Positions 47,184 through 56,055 of a DNA stretch of 64,000 bases are shown piece by piece (position 1 is the first letter of the stretch; each line of letters opens with the position of its first letter). The notes beneath the pieces are model-generated. The model did not search any database. It was not told the origin of the DNA and saw nothing but the letters and a program-made list of their open reading frames with translations. The stretch covers positions 2,812,001 through 2,876,000 of the forward strand of contig NZ_CP092968.1 of the NCBI RefSeq assembly GCF_027571405.1. Direction: 5' to 3'. Origin of the DNA: Methylocystis parvus OBBP. GTDB lineage: Bacteria; Pseudomonadota; Alphaproteobacteria; Rhizobiales; Beijerinckiaceae. Made by a program: the position numbers and the translations under genes.

Positions 47184-47795
47184 TTAGCGCGTTACGACGA
47201 CCCTGGTGCCCACCTTTACGCGGTCATAGAGATCGGTCACGTCGTCATTCGTCATGCGGATGCAGCCCGAGGACACGGCCTGGCCGATCGTCTCCGGCTC
47301 ATTGGAGCCGTGGATGCGGTAGAGCGTGCCCGAAAGATACATGGCGCGGGCGCCGAGCGGGTTGGCGAGGCCGCCCTCCATGTGGCGCGGCAGATCGGGA
47401 CGGCGCTTCAGCATCTGCGAAGGCGGCGTCCAGTCCGGCCATTCGCGCTTGCTGGAAATGTAGCGCGTGCCCGCCCATTCGAAGCCCGGACGGCCGACGC
47501 CGACGCCATAGCGAATCGCCTGGCCGTTGCCGGTCACGTAATAGAGACGGCGCTCGCTGGTGTTGATGACCACGGTGCCCGGCGCATAGCCGTCGAAGGA
47601 GACGGTCTCGCGCGGAATGGCGACCGCTTGCGGGCGGCCCTGGCCGGCCGGCGCGGCGGGTGCGGTCGCGCCGCCGAAAAGCTCGGTCAGCGGGTCGGTT
47701 TCGGCCTGAGGCGCGGCGTTGCGCGCGAAGCCCTGCGACGAGAGCGCGCCGACGCCGGCGAAAATGCAGAGCGATGCAAGGACAAGCCGTCGCAT
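47184..47795 (-). CDS. L,D-transpeptidase (YkuD/ErfK family)
   Basis: A 203-residue periplasmic enzyme that makes 3-3 peptidoglycan cross-links or attaches proteins to the wall. Signal peptide 1-24 is followed by a short linker. The YkuD domain has the signature with His162 (IHGSNEPETIG) and the nucleophile Cys178 in SSGCIRM. The segment VVINTSERRLYYVTGNGQAIRYGVGVGRPGF is typical of the ErfK type. It is convergent with the RBBP9-like gene, with a terminator between them. Confidence 0.93.
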   Translation of the reverse strand: MRRLVLASLCIFAGVGALSSQGFARNAAPQAETDPLTELFGGATAPAAPAGQGRPQAVAIPRETVSFDGYAPGTVVINTSERRLYYVTGNGQAIRYGVGVGRPGFEWAGTRYISSKREWPDWTPPSQMLKRRPDLPRHMEGGLANPLGARAMYLSGTLYRIHGSNEPETIGQAVSSGCIRMTNDDVTDLYDRVKVGTRVVVTR

Positions 47796-47977
47796 GAGTA
47801 TTCCTTATTCGATCGGTGGGGAGCGGCGAGCCGCCAACGCCGTCTCAAATTCGCGGGGAAGGCGACAGCGACGATTTGTCTCGCAGGCGGGAGGGGCGCG
47901 CAAGCAAGAAGCCGCACGCGCTTGAGGCTTCCGGGCTTTTCCTTCCCGACAGTTGCAAGCATGCAACAGTGGGGTCG

Positions 47978-49564
47978 CTAGAACTTCAGCGTCGTCGCCT
48001 GCTTGACCCCCGGAAGCGCGCGGATTTCGTCGAGCGTTCCCTCGAGGAGGGCGCCGTCGACGGCGACGAGCGCCACGGCGCAGCCGCCCGGCGCGTCGCG
48101 ACCGAGCGCGAAGGTGGCGATATTGACCGACGCCGCCCCGAGCACGTTGGCGAATCGGCCGATGAAGCCGGGCCGGTCCTCATTCTGCGTATAGATCATC
48201 GAGGGCGCGAATTCCGCGTCCACCCCAATCTCGCCGATGCGCATGATTCGCGGCCTGCCGTCGTGGAAGACCGTGCCGGCGACGCGAATCTCCCCTTCGG
48301 CCGTCCGGGCGGCGAGGGCGAGGAGCGATTCATAGCCGCTCTGCGCTTCGCGCGTGATTTCCTCCACCGCGATTCCGCGCTCCTTGGCGATGGCCGGGGC
48401 GGAGACGGGACTCACATCCTCGAGAATGGGCTTCAGCAGTCCGGAGAGCGCCGCCGCAGTGATCGCCCTGGTCTTTTGCTGCGCAATATGTCCTTCGAAA
48501 ACAATGGAGAGCGACTGGACTCCGGAGCGCGCGATCTGACCGATGAAGAGGCCGAGCTTTTCCCCGAGCGCGACGAAGGGCGCAAGGCGCGGCGCCTCCT
48601 CGGCGGTGATGGAAGGGAAATTGACGGCGTTCGCGACGGCGCCGCGCGTAAAATAGTCCGACATCTGCTCGGCGACCTGCAGCGCGACCTTCTCCTGCGC
48701 CTCGCTCGTCGAGGCGCCGAGATGCGGGGTGCAGACGACATTGGCGCGGCCGAAAAGCGGGTTCTCCGTCGCCGGCTCGACGGCGAAGACGTCGAGCGCC
48801 GCGCCGGCGACATGGCCGTCGTCCAGCGCTCTGGCGAGCGCCATTTCGTCGAGGAGCCCGCCGCGCGCGCAATTGACGACGCGCACGCCTTTGCGCGTCC
48901 TGGCGAGGGCCTCGGCCGACAGGATGTTTTTCGTTTGCGGCGTCATCGGCGTGTGCAGCGTGATGACGTCCGCGTGGGCGAGAAGCGCGTCAAGTTCGAC
49001 CTTCTCCACGCCGAGCGCCTGCGCGCGCTCTTCGGTCAGGAAGGGGTCGTAGGCGATCACGCGCATTTTCAGCCCCAGCGCCCGGTCGGCGACGATGGCG
49101 CCAATATTGCCGCAGCCGACAATTCCGAGCGTCTTGCCGGCGATCTCGACGCCCATGAAGCGGTTCTTCTCCCATTTGCCGGCCTGGGTGGAGGCGTCGG
49201 CGGCGGGGATTTGGCGGGCGAGCGCGAACATCATGGCGATGGCGTGTTCGGCGGTCGTGACCGAATTGCCGAAGGGCGTGTTCATCACGATCACGCCCTT
49301 GGCCGTCGCGGCGGGAATGTCGACATTGTCGACGCCAATGCCGGCGCGCCCGATGACCTTCAGCCTTTCGGCCCGCGCGAGAATCTCGGCCGTCACCTTG
49401 GTCGCCGAGCGGATGGCGAGCCCGTCATAGGCGCCAATGGCGGCGGCGAGCCTCGCTTCGTCCTTGCCGAGCGCGGGCTCGAAATCGGCCTCGATCCCGC
49501 GGGCGCGGAAAATATCGATCGCGGCGGGGGAGAGGGAGTCGGAGATGAGGATGCGGGGCGGCAT
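47978..49564 (-). CDS. serA: D-3-phosphoglycerate dehydrogenase
   Basis: The first enzyme of serine biosynthesis. The 528-residue long form has the NAD-binding motif GIVGCGNIGAIVADRA (about 146-161), the catalytic HLGAST region (PHLGASTSEAQEKVA), the intervening ASB domain and a C-terminal ACT domain (IYTQNEDRPGFIGRFANVLG) for regulation. Length and C-terminus match the family. serC lies further upstream on the same strand, but a vapBC pair on the opposite strand separates the two. Confidence 0.96.
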   Translation of the reverse strand: MPPRILISDSLSPAAIDIFRARGIEADFEPALGKDEARLAAAIGAYDGLAIRSATKVTAEILARAERLKVIGRAGIGVDNVDIPAATAKGVIVMNTPFGNSVTTAEHAIAMMFALARQIPAADASTQAGKWEKNRFMGVEIAGKTLGIVGCGNIGAIVADRALGLKMRVIAYDPFLTEERAQALGVEKVELDALLAHADVITLHTPMTPQTKNILSAEALARTRKGVRVVNCARGGLLDEMALARALDDGHVAGAALDVFAVEPATENPLFGRANVVCTPHLGASTSEAQEKVALQVAEQMSDYFTRGAVANAVNFPSITAEEAPRLAPFVALGEKLGLFIGQIARSGVQSLSIVFEGHIAQQKTRAITAAALSGLLKPILEDVSPVSAPAIAKERGIAVEEITREAQSGYESLLALAARTAEGEIRVAGTVFHDGRPRIMRIGEIGVDAEFAPSMIYTQNEDRPGFIGRFANVLGAASVNIATFALGRDAPGGCAVALVAVDGALLEGTLDEIRALPGVKQATTLKF

Positions 49565-49605
49565 GGCGGGCTCCGAGGGGACTTGTCGGTCGGAAGATGA
49601 GCGGA

Positions 49606-49624
49606 TATCTATCTCTGGTAGATA
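49606..49624. promoter_or_regulatory. inverted repeat upstream of vapB, candidate autoregulatory operator
   Basis: TATCTA and TAGATA flank a 7-base spacer, 22 bases before the vapB start and 41 bases upstream of serA. VapBC complexes commonly repress their own promoter through short inverted repeats. The site could also affect divergent serA. Sequence evidence is limited to the palindrome and its position. Confidence 0.35.
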
Positions 49625-49645
49625 CTCTTAAAGGCGGAGGTGACG

Positions 49646-49900
49646 ATGGCGACGGCGAAACTGTTCCAGCACGGTCGCAGCCAGGCGGTTCGCTTGCCGA
49701 AGGAATTCCGGCTGCCAGGGACGGAGGTCCGGGTCAGCAAGGTGGGCGACAAGGTCATTCTCGAGCCGCTGGAATCCGAGCCTTTCGATGTCGACGCCTG
49801 GCGATTGCGGTTGGACGCTCTCGGCGCGAAGGATTTCTTGCCGGAGGGCATTCCCGACGATCAGCCGCTTCGGCCCGACGAATCTATTTCATTCGACTGA
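49646..49900 (+). CDS. vapB: VapB-type antitoxin (AbrB/SpoVT fold), first pair
   Basis: An 84-residue antitoxin with the swapped-hairpin DNA-binding domain: MATAKLFQHGRSQAVRLPKEFRLPGTEVRVSKVGDKVILEP. The C-terminal tail (SEPFDVDAWRLRLDALGAKDFLPEG...) is expected to wrap the toxin. ATG 49646 has a GGAGGT ribosome-binding site. A GTG two codons earlier is less likely. It is eight bases upstream of vapC, the usual arrangement. It lies in the gap between divergent serA and convergent serC. Confidence 0.9.
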   Translation: MATAKLFQHGRSQAVRLPKEFRLPGTEVRVSKVGDKVILEPLESEPFDVDAWRLRLDALGAKDFLPEGIPDDQPLRPDESISFD

Positions 49901-49908
49901 CGCTTTCC

Positions 49909-50316
49909 ATGTTCTGTCTGGATACGAATGTGGTCATTTTCGCCCTCAACGGCCGGCGCGCGGGCTATGCGGAGCGGCTGGCGGAAGAGATCCGGGCCGG
50001 GACGAAGCTGATCGTTCCGTCTGTCGTTTTGTTCGAGCTCTCTTACGGGATCGCAAAAAGTCGGCAGCCCGAAAAAGCCCGAGCGCTTCTCGTTGAATTT
50101 CTCTCCGCCGGGTTTGAACAGCCGGCGTTCGATGCCGACGATGCGCACGAAGCCGGCGACATTCGCGCCCATTTGGAAGCGCGCGGCGCGCCGATTGGCC
50201 CCTTCGACGTTCTCATCGCCGCTCAGGCGCGGCGTCGCGGCGCCGTGCTCGTCACAAATAACCGCCGCGAATTTGACCGCGTGCCGGGCTTGATGGCGAC
50301 AGACTGGGCGGCTTAA
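49909..50316 (+). CDS. vapC: VapC-type PIN-domain ribonuclease toxin, first pair
   Basis: A 135-residue toxin. PIN catalytic acids are visible: Asp5 (CLDTNVV), Glu43 (FELSYG) and Asp100 (FDVLIAAQA), followed by [14 protein letters not shown]. VapC enzymes cleave tRNA or rRNA; the target cannot be told from sequence. ATG 49909 gives the standard N-terminus [10 protein letters not shown]. The stop overlaps the serC stop by four bases in convergent orientation, so the module fits tightly between the two serine genes. Confidence 0.92.
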   Translation: MFCLDTNVVIFALNGRRAGYAERLAEEIRAGTKLIVPSVVLFELSYGIAKSRQPEKARALLVEFLSAGFEQPAFDADDAHEAGDIRAHLEARGAPIGPFDVLIAAQARRRGAVLVTNNRREFDRVPGLMATDWAA

Positions 50317-51479
50317 GCCGCCTCCGCCGTCGCCGTCGCTTCCGCATAGGCCCAGTCGAGCCATTGTGTGAGGATCGCCACGTCCGACGCCTCCACCGTC
50401 GCGCCGCACCAGACACGGAAACCGGGGGGCGCGTCGCGATAGGCGCCGAAGTCGTACCCGGCGCCTTCCGCCTCGATCATGGCGACCATCTTCTTGGCGA
50501 GCGCCGCTTTTTCAGCCTTGCCGCGCGCCGCGCTCTTCTCCGAGAAGACGAGGCAGACGCCGGTATTGGAGCGGGTCGCCGGGTTCTTTGCGAGATGGTC
50601 GATCCAGGGGGTGCGCTCGACCCAGTCGGCGACCGCCTTGGCGGAGGCGTCGCAACGCGCGCGCAGGGCCGGCAGGCCGCCAATCGACTTCGCCCAGCCG
50701 AGCGTGTCGATATAATCCTCCGTGGCGAGGAGCGACGGCGTGTTGATCGTGTCGCCCTCGAAAACGCCTTCGATCAGCTTGCCCTTATTGGTGAGCCGGA
50801 AAATCTTCGGCATTGGCCAGGCCGGCGTGTGGCTTTCCAGCCGTTCGACGGCGCGCGGTGAGAGGATCAGCATGCCATGCGCCGCCTCGCCGCCCATCAC
50901 CTTCTGCCAACTATAGGTCGTCACGTCGAGCTTGGAGAAATCGAGATTCTGCGCGAAGGCGGCCGAGGTCGCGTCGCAGATCGTCAGGCCCTTGCGGTCG
51001 GCGGGGATGAAGTCGCCATTGGGCACGCGCACGCCCGCCGTCGTGCCGTTCCAGGCGAAGACGACGTCATGGTCGAAATTGACCTGCGAGAGATCAGGCA
51101 TGTCGCCAAAGGCCGCGGTGAATTTGCGGGCGTCGGGGAGCTTCAATTGCTCCAGCACGTCCGTCACCCAATCCGCCGAGAAGCTCTCCCAGGCGGCGAC
51201 GTCGACCGGACGCGGGCCGAGAAGCGACCAGAGCGCCATTTCGACGGCCCCGGTGTCGGAGGCCGGCACGATGCCGATGCGATAATCGGCGGGGACCTGA
51301 AGCACTTCGCGGGTCAGGTCGATCGCCTGTTTGAGCTTCGCCTTGCCCGCCGGCGAGCGGTGCGACCGGCCGAGCGCCGCGCCTTTCAGATTGTCGAAGG
51401 ACCAGCCCGGGCGCTTGGCGCAGGGGCCGGAGGAAAAGCGGGGGTTCGCCGGCTTGGAGCCGGGCTTGGGCGTCGCCAT
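50313..51479 (-). CDS. serC: phosphoserine aminotransferase
   Basis: Converts 3-phosphohydroxypyruvate to phosphoserine with glutamate and PLP. The 388-residue protein is of the alphaproteobacterial/mycobacterial subtype: N-terminus [41 protein letters not shown], and the PLP lysine in [16 protein letters not shown]. It acts directly after SerA. In many relatives serC and serA form an operon; here a vapBC module lies between them on the other strand. Confidence 0.95.
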   Translation of the reverse strand: MATPKPGSKPANPRFSSGPCAKRPGWSFDNLKGAALGRSHRSPAGKAKLKQAIDLTREVLQVPADYRIGIVPASDTGAVEMALWSLLGPRPVDVAAWESFSADWVTDVLEQLKLPDARKFTAAFGDMPDLSQVNFDHDVVFAWNGTTAGVRVPNGDFIPADRKGLTICDATSAAFAQNLDFSKLDVTTYSWQKVMGGEAAHGMLILSPRAVERLESHTPAWPMPKIFRLTNKGKLIEGVFEGDTINTPSLLATEDYIDTLGWAKSIGGLPALRARCDASAKAVADWVERTPWIDHLAKNPATRSNTGVCLVFSEKSAARGKAEKAALAKKMVAMIEAEGAGYDFGAYRDAPPGFRVWCGATVEASDVAILTQWLDWAYAEATATAEAA

Positions 51480-51631
51480 GTCTTGTCCTGATGAAAGCGG
51501 GGCGAAAAAGTCGCTCCGCGCTACGCGCTCGTCACCAAATCGTCAAGATGGCGGGTCGGCGCAGCCTTGGCGCTGTTCTTGTTTTGCGCGCCCACGGGAA
51601 GCGGGCGCGCGAAGTTTCGAAGATCCGTCAA

Positions 51632-52096
51632 TCAGCCGCGGACGGAGAGCTTGCGATAGGGGTTGTCCTGACCGGTAATGTAGACATGGCCGAATTCGGT
51701 CTTCTCGAAAGACACGGTCTCCGCCGGCAGCGCGATCTTCAGCGACACGACCTTGATCGGAAAGCCCGGCGTCGCCGAGATGCTGTCGCATTTGATCTCC
51801 GTCGGTCCGGCGCCCACCGAAAAGTCCGCGACGACCGCGCCGTCCGCCGAAAACGCACGCGCCCAGCCCGGGGTTCCGACATGTTGCGCGACGGCGCCGT
51901 TCTCCGTGAAGACGGGCGTCTTGGCGTCGTCAAAGGCGGGGCTGGCGAAGGTATATTCGGCCAGCGCCGAGCTGCGGGTGATCTTGTGGTTCGCTGATGG
52001 CGGGCGGCCGACGGAATAGACGATCAGCTTGCCGCCCGCGAGGGCCGCCTCGATCTCTTCCGCGGTCGCGCTGGCATAGGCTTCGGCTAGTCTCAT
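51632..52096 (-). CDS. conserved-looking hypothetical protein
   Basis: I do not recognise the family. The 154-residue protein starts at ATG 52096 with a clear AAGGAG ribosome-binding site. The frame continues upstream without conservation. It has no signal or membrane segment. It begins with a helical stretch (MRLAEAYASATAEEIEAALAGGKLIVYSVGRPPS) and continues as alternating beta-like segments (FPIKVVSLKIALPAETVSF, GHVYITGQDNPYRKLSVRG), which suggests a small beta-rich domain. It lies in a 150-base-flanked island between serC and a DUF6156 gene, probably as a single-gene unit. Confidence 0.65.
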   Translation of the reverse strand: MRLAEAYASATAEEIEAALAGGKLIVYSVGRPPSANHKITRSSALAEYTFASPAFDDAKTPVFTENGAVAQHVGTPGWARAFSADGAVVADFSVGAGPTEIKCDSISATPGFPIKVVSLKIALPAETVSFEKTEFGHVYITGQDNPYRKLSVRG

Positions 52097-52249
52097 TTCT
52101 GGCGCTCCTTCTCGTAGGATTCTGTCGCATCTGCGACAAAGGCGGCCCGGGGAGAGGCCGTTCCGGCGCGCTTTCCGCAAGCGCCATGCCGGTTCTTGCG
52201 CTGGCGCGATTCTTTCTAGGGGCCCGGAAAAGAGAAGAGGGAGAGGCGC

Positions 52250-52543
52250 ATGACAGAGGCCGATTACAAATATTTCCTGACCTATAGCGGCGTGCGCATG
52301 CCGCTGAAGCTCGTCGAGCCGCTGGAGGCGACGGAGCTCGGCAACCGGAACACCTATTTCCGCGTGACCCATGATCCGGCCGGGCGGGTGGCGACGGTGG
52401 AGAAGCTGGTCTATGGCGAGGTCGAGCTTTCCCACCAATACGCCTATCGCGACGACGGCTCGCTGGCCCATGCCCGCATCGAATTGGGGGATGAAGTGAC
52501 CGAGGTCGATTGCGACGAGACCGGCGCGCCCATACGTAGCTGA
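52250..52543 (+). CDS. DUF6156-like small protein
   Basis: A 97-residue protein with the pattern YKYFLTYSGVRMPLKLVEPLEATELGNRNTYFRVTHD, which I associate with the small DUF6156 family seen in proteobacteria. Function unknown. It is acidic, predicted beta-rich and cytosolic. ATG 52250 follows GAGAGG. The next gene starts 31 bases downstream on the same strand, so the two may be cotranscribed. Family name is from memory; the open frame and ribosome-binding site are solid. Confidence 0.7.
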   Translation: MTEADYKYFLTYSGVRMPLKLVEPLEATELGNRNTYFRVTHDPAGRVATVEKLVYGEVELSHQYAYRDDGSLAHARIELGDEVTEVDCDETGAPIRS

Positions 52544-52574
52544 ACGCAATGCGTGAGGCGCAGGAGGTCTTCGC

Positions 52575-53546
52575 ATGCGCAGCGACGCCTTCCCCATTTT
52601 CGAGGAACGCGCGCCCTGGTGGGGTCCCGACCTCCAGACCGTTCGCAACATTTTGTTGCCGAAGCCCAAAGAGCTCGACGGCGGCGCGCGCCTGCTGCTC
52701 GCCATGCCGGACGGGGATCGTCTGGCGGCGCGGCTCGACCGGCCCGCCGAGCCCGGCGGACGGCCGCTCGTCGTTCTGATCCACGGTCTCACGGGCACGG
52801 AAGCGAGCGTCAATGTCGTCCGGACGGCGCGGCATCTGGTGAGCGGGGGATGGCCGGTCCTGCGGCTCAATCTGCGCGGCTCGGCTCTCTCCCGTCCGAC
52901 CTCGAAGGGCCGCTACCATGCCGGCAAGACCGAAGATCTCGCGGCGGCGCTGCGCCAATTGCCCGACGAGCTAGTCCGTCGCGGCGTCGCGCTGGTCGGG
53001 CATTCGCTGGGCGGCAATCTGGTCCTGAAATTCATGGGCGAGGGCGGCCATGACGCGCTTGTGCTCGGCGCCGTCGCCGTCTCGACGCCGCTCGATCTCG
53101 CGGCGGCGAGCCAGCGGATAGAGGCGCCGCGCAATCTCATCTATCACCACTATCTGCTCGCGGGTCTGAAAAGCGAGGCCCTGGCGCCCGGCGCCGAGCT
53201 GACGTCCGCGCAGCGCTCGGCCATCGCCTCCGCGCGGTCGATCTATGAGTTTGACGACCGCTTCGTCGCCCCCTGTTTCGGCTTTCGCGACGCGGCGGAT
53301 TATTACGAGCGAAATTCGGCCGTCGGCTTTTTGCGCGGCGTCGACCGTCCCGCCCTCGTCATCCACGCCATGGACGATCCGTGGATTCCGGCGGCCGTCT
53401 ATGAGGGGATTGACTGGCCGAGCCTTAAGACCGTCGAGACGGCTGTCGCGCCGGGCGGCGGACATCTGGGGTTCCATGGTCGCGGCAGTCCGATCGGCTG
53501 GCACGACCTTGTGACGGCGGCGTGGCTCGCCTGCAAATTCACGTAG
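52575..53546 (+). CDS. YheT-family alpha/beta-fold hydrolase
   Basis: A 323-residue hydrolase of the YheT/AB-hydrolase-associated group. It has the N-terminal WWGPDLQTVRN motif, the oxyanion region VVLIHGLTGTEAS, LNLRGSALS, the nucleophile elbow LVGHSLGGNLVLKFMGE and the C-terminal catalytic histidine region APGGGHLGFHG. Bacterial members are probable esterases with poorly known substrates. It follows the DUF6156-like gene and is convergent with the second bolA. Confidence 0.9.
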   Translation: MRSDAFPIFEERAPWWGPDLQTVRNILLPKPKELDGGARLLLAMPDGDRLAARLDRPAEPGGRPLVVLIHGLTGTEASVNVVRTARHLVSGGWPVLRLNLRGSALSRPTSKGRYHAGKTEDLAAALRQLPDELVRRGVALVGHSLGGNLVLKFMGEGGHDALVLGAVAVSTPLDLAAASQRIEAPRNLIYHHYLLAGLKSEALAPGAELTSAQRSAIASARSIYEFDDRFVAPCFGFRDAADYYERNSAVGFLRGVDRPALVIHAMDDPWIPAAVYEGIDWPSLKTVETAVAPGGGHLGFHGRGSPIGWHDLVTAAWLACKFT

Positions 53547-53562
53547 CCTCGAGGAGATTTGT

Positions 53563-53859
53563 TTATCCCTCCCCCGGCGTCTTCGCCCCGATCGCGAGCG
53601 CGTGCACCCCTTCCGCGATCTCCTGGGCCAGCAGCCCGTTGACGATCCGGTGCCGCTCCACCCGGCTCTTGCCCTCGAAGGCCGCGCTCACCACCTCCAC
53701 GCGAAAATGGCTCTCATTGCCGTGGCGCTTGTCGCCGGCATGGCCATGCCCCGCATGGTGATGCGATTCGTCGATGACGTTCAGCGAGATGGGCGTCAGC
53801 CCCTCGATCAGTTTCTTCTCGATGCTCGCCGCCACCGGTCCTTTACCCTGATCCGCCAT
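53563..53859 (-). CDS. BolA family protein (second copy)
   Basis: A 98-residue BolA-type protein. ASIEKKLIEGLTPISLNVIDESHHH is followed by a His-rich loop (HHHAGHGHAGDKRHGNESHF) and the core RVEVVSAAFEGKSRVERHRIVNGLLAQEIAEGVHALAI. The long histidine-rich loop distinguishes it from the 76-residue BolA at 9162 and matches the BolA1-like class, which can ligate metal or Fe-S with Grx. It is divergent from the J-domain gene, a common alphaproteobacterial arrangement. ATG 53859 removes a non-conserved upstream extension. Confidence 0.92.
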   Translation of the reverse strand: MADQGKGPVAASIEKKLIEGLTPISLNVIDESHHHAGHGHAGDKRHGNESHFRVEVVSAAFEGKSRVERHRIVNGLLAQEIAEGVHALAIGAKTPGEG

Positions 53860-53992
53860 AGTCGTCCTCCACATTGTCCGCCAGCTAAGGTCCGGGCGCC
53901 CCTCTTGCAAGAATGGGCGCAGAGCGAGCCCCTGCGAAAATTGGCGCGGTCCGCGCTTGCGGCGGGGGCCGCGGCCATCATAATGGAATGAA

Positions 53993-54586
53993 ATGAACCT
54001 GAATTCGCCCCTCTTCGATCGCATCAGAACGCAGCGCCAGCCGCGCGAGGAGAAGCGCGAGTCGGGAATCAAATGCGATGCGCCGGGCTGTTCCGCCGAA
54101 GGCGCCTATCGCGCGCCCATGGGCCGGCTGCGCGAGGGGCAGTATTTCTGCTTCTGCCTCGACCACGTTCGCGAATACAACGCCACCTACAATTACTTCA
54201 ACGGGATGAAGGACGCCGACGTCGCCCGCTACATGAAGGACGCGACCGTCGGCCATCGCCCCACCTGGGCCATGGGCACGCGCCGGGGGCAGGCGGGCTT
54301 TCGTGAGGATGGCGGCCCGACCGACGATCCGCTCGGCATGTATCGCGCTCGCCACCATCGCCGCGCGCCCGAAAAAAAGCAGCCGCGCTATTCGCCGGTG
54401 ACGATGCGCGCCTTCGAGGCGCTCGGCCTCGACGAAACCGCTGGACCGGAAGCCATCCGGACGCGCTATAAGGAGCTCGTCAAGCGCCACCACCCCGACG
54501 CAAATGGCGGCGATCGTTCCCGCGAGGAGAAATTGCGGGAAATCATTCATGCCTATAAGACGCTGAGGGCCGCGCGGCTCGTCTGA
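53993..54586 (+). CDS. J-domain molecular chaperone family protein
   Basis: A 197-residue DnaJ-like co-chaperone with the J domain at the C-terminus. The HPD motif is in [16 protein letters not shown] (about residue 163), and the domain ends [12 protein letters not shown]. The N-terminal part has cysteines ([36 protein letters not shown]) that may bind metal. This protein type is regularly found next to bolA and cobS in alphaproteobacteria. A role in folding or assembly of the cobaltochelatase is a reasonable but unproven inference. cobS follows 44 bases downstream. Confidence 0.88.
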   Translation: MNLNSPLFDRIRTQRQPREEKRESGIKCDAPGCSAEGAYRAPMGRLREGQYFCFCLDHVREYNATYNYFNGMKDADVARYMKDATVGHRPTWAMGTRRGQAGFREDGGPTDDPLGMYRARHHRRAPEKKQPRYSPVTMRAFEALGLDETAGPEAIRTRYKELVKRHHPDANGGDRSREEKLREIIHAYKTLRAARLV

Positions 54587-54630
54587 CGCTTGATCGTCGA
54601 CGCCGATTGCCCGCCAGACGGAGGACGATT

Positions 54631-55629
54631 TTGGTCGAAGCAGTTAAATCCGGCTCGGGCCTGGAAAACACGCCGGACATCAAGGTCTCGGCGCGCGCGG
54701 TTTTCGGCATCGACACGGACCTCGAGGTTCCGGCCTTTTCCGAGCGTAGCGAGCACGCGCCGGACATCGACCCGGACTATCTCTTCGACCGCCAGACGAC
54801 GCTCGCCATTCTCGCGGGCTTCGCGCGCAACCGCCGCGTCATGGTCACCGGCTATCACGGCACCGGCAAATCGACCCATATCGAGCAGGTCGCGGCGCGG
54901 CTCAACTGGCCCTTCGTGCGCGTCAATCTCGACAGCCACATCTCCCGCATCGATCTCGTCGGCAAGGACGCGATCGTGCTCAAGGACGGCAAGCAGGTCA
55001 CGGAATTCCGCGACGGCATCCTGCCCTGGGCGGTTCAGCACAATGTCGCGCTCTGCTTCGACGAATATGACGCCGGCCGCCCGGACGTGATGTTCGTCAT
55101 CCAGCGCGTGCTCGAAGTGTCGGGCCGCCTGACCCTGCTCGACCAGAATCGCGTCATCCGTCCGCATCCCGCCTTCCGCCTCTTCGCCACGGCGAACACG
55201 GTCGGCCTCGGCGACACGTCGGGCCTCTATCACGGCGTGCAGCAGATCAATCAGGCGCAGATGGACCGCTGGTCGATCGTGACGACGCTCAATTACCTGC
55301 CGCATGACGCGGAGACGAATATCGTCGTCTCGAAGGTGAAGTCCTACGGCGCCTCCAAAGAGGGCCGCGCCGTCGCGGACAAGATGGTGCGCGTCGCCGA
55401 CCTCACCCGCAACGCCTTCATGGCCGGCGACCTTTCGACAGTGATGAGTCCGCGCACGGTCATCACCTGGGCCGAGAACGCCGAGATCTTCAACGATGTC
55501 GGCTTCGCCTTCCGCCTCACCTTCCTCAATAAATGCGACGAGCTGGAGCGCCCGCTGGTCGCGGAGTTCTATCAGCGCTGCTTCGGCAAGGAGCTGCCGG
55601 AGAGCGCGGTGAATGTGGTGATGACGTAG
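54631..55629 (+). CDS. cobS: aerobic cobaltochelatase subunit CobS
   Basis: The AAA+ subunit of the CobNST cobaltochelatase that inserts cobalt into hydrogenobyrinic acid a,c-diamide in aerobic cobalamin synthesis. The 332-residue protein has Walker [10 protein letters not shown] (74-82), [12 protein letters not shown], Walker [11 protein letters not shown], and sensor segment [12 protein letters not shown]. The start is a TTG at 54631 with a GGAGGA ribosome-binding site; a TTG at 54607 is less likely. cobT, expected directly downstream, is not in the window, and a small coiled-coil gene is there instead. Confidence 0.95.
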   Translation: MVEAVKSGSGLENTPDIKVSARAVFGIDTDLEVPAFSERSEHAPDIDPDYLFDRQTTLAILAGFARNRRVMVTGYHGTGKSTHIEQVAARLNWPFVRVNLDSHISRIDLVGKDAIVLKDGKQVTEFRDGILPWAVQHNVALCFDEYDAGRPDVMFVIQRVLEVSGRLTLLDQNRVIRPHPAFRLFATANTVGLGDTSGLYHGVQQINQAQMDRWSIVTTLNYLPHDAETNIVVSKVKSYGASKEGRAVADKMVRVADLTRNAFMAGDLSTVMSPRTVITWAENAEIFNDVGFAFRLTFLNKCDELERPLVAEFYQRCFGKELPESAVNVVMT

Positions 55630-55654
55630 GGCGGCTCGCATAGTAGGCTGAGAC

Positions 55655-55990
55655 ATGGCCGACGAACCGGAAAATCTTGTTTTGCAACAACTGCGCGTCA
55701 TGCGTGCGGAGATCGCGGAGTCGCATGCGCAACTCAGAAGTGGGATTAATTTATTACGCGACGAGTTGAAGGGCGACATGCATTCGCTGCGCGCCGACGT
55801 GGCGTCTGACCTCTTGACGATGCAGGCGAAGAACGAAGTGGAGCACAAGGCGACCCGCGAACAGGTCGCCGGCTTGCGGCGGGCGGTGGTGGAATATCAC
55901 TCGGCCGTGCTCGGCCACGGCATGCTCATTAGCGATCTTGAGGCGCGCGTGCGCCGGCTGAAGCAGAAGGTCGGGGTTTCCGACGTGTAG
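55655..55990 (+). CDS. small coiled-coil protein
   Basis: A 111-residue protein with almost continuous heptad-like helix (QLRVMRAEIAESHAQLRSGINLLRDELKGDMHSLRADV... to DLEARVRRLKQKVG). No signal or membrane segment. It resembles the many short, unassigned coiled-coil proteins of alphaproteobacteria that begin (D/E)PENLVLxxLRxMR. It follows cobS after 25 bases, in the position normally held by cobT. Partner and function are unknown. Confidence 0.65.
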   Translation: MADEPENLVLQQLRVMRAEIAESHAQLRSGINLLRDELKGDMHSLRADVASDLLTMQAKNEVEHKATREQVAGLRRAVVEYHSAVLGHGMLISDLEARVRRLKQKVGVSDV

Positions 55991-56055
55991 CTGAGAAGCG
56001 GGTTACGGTTTCGTCACGGCTCGCGCTTTAGGATCGGGCTTCCGGGGAGAGTCCT

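Noticed and set aside
47816..49600. Plus-strand open frame of 594 codons opposite serA
   Set aside because: It is a shadow of serA with no domain or ribosome-binding site, and it would overlap the vapB promoter region.
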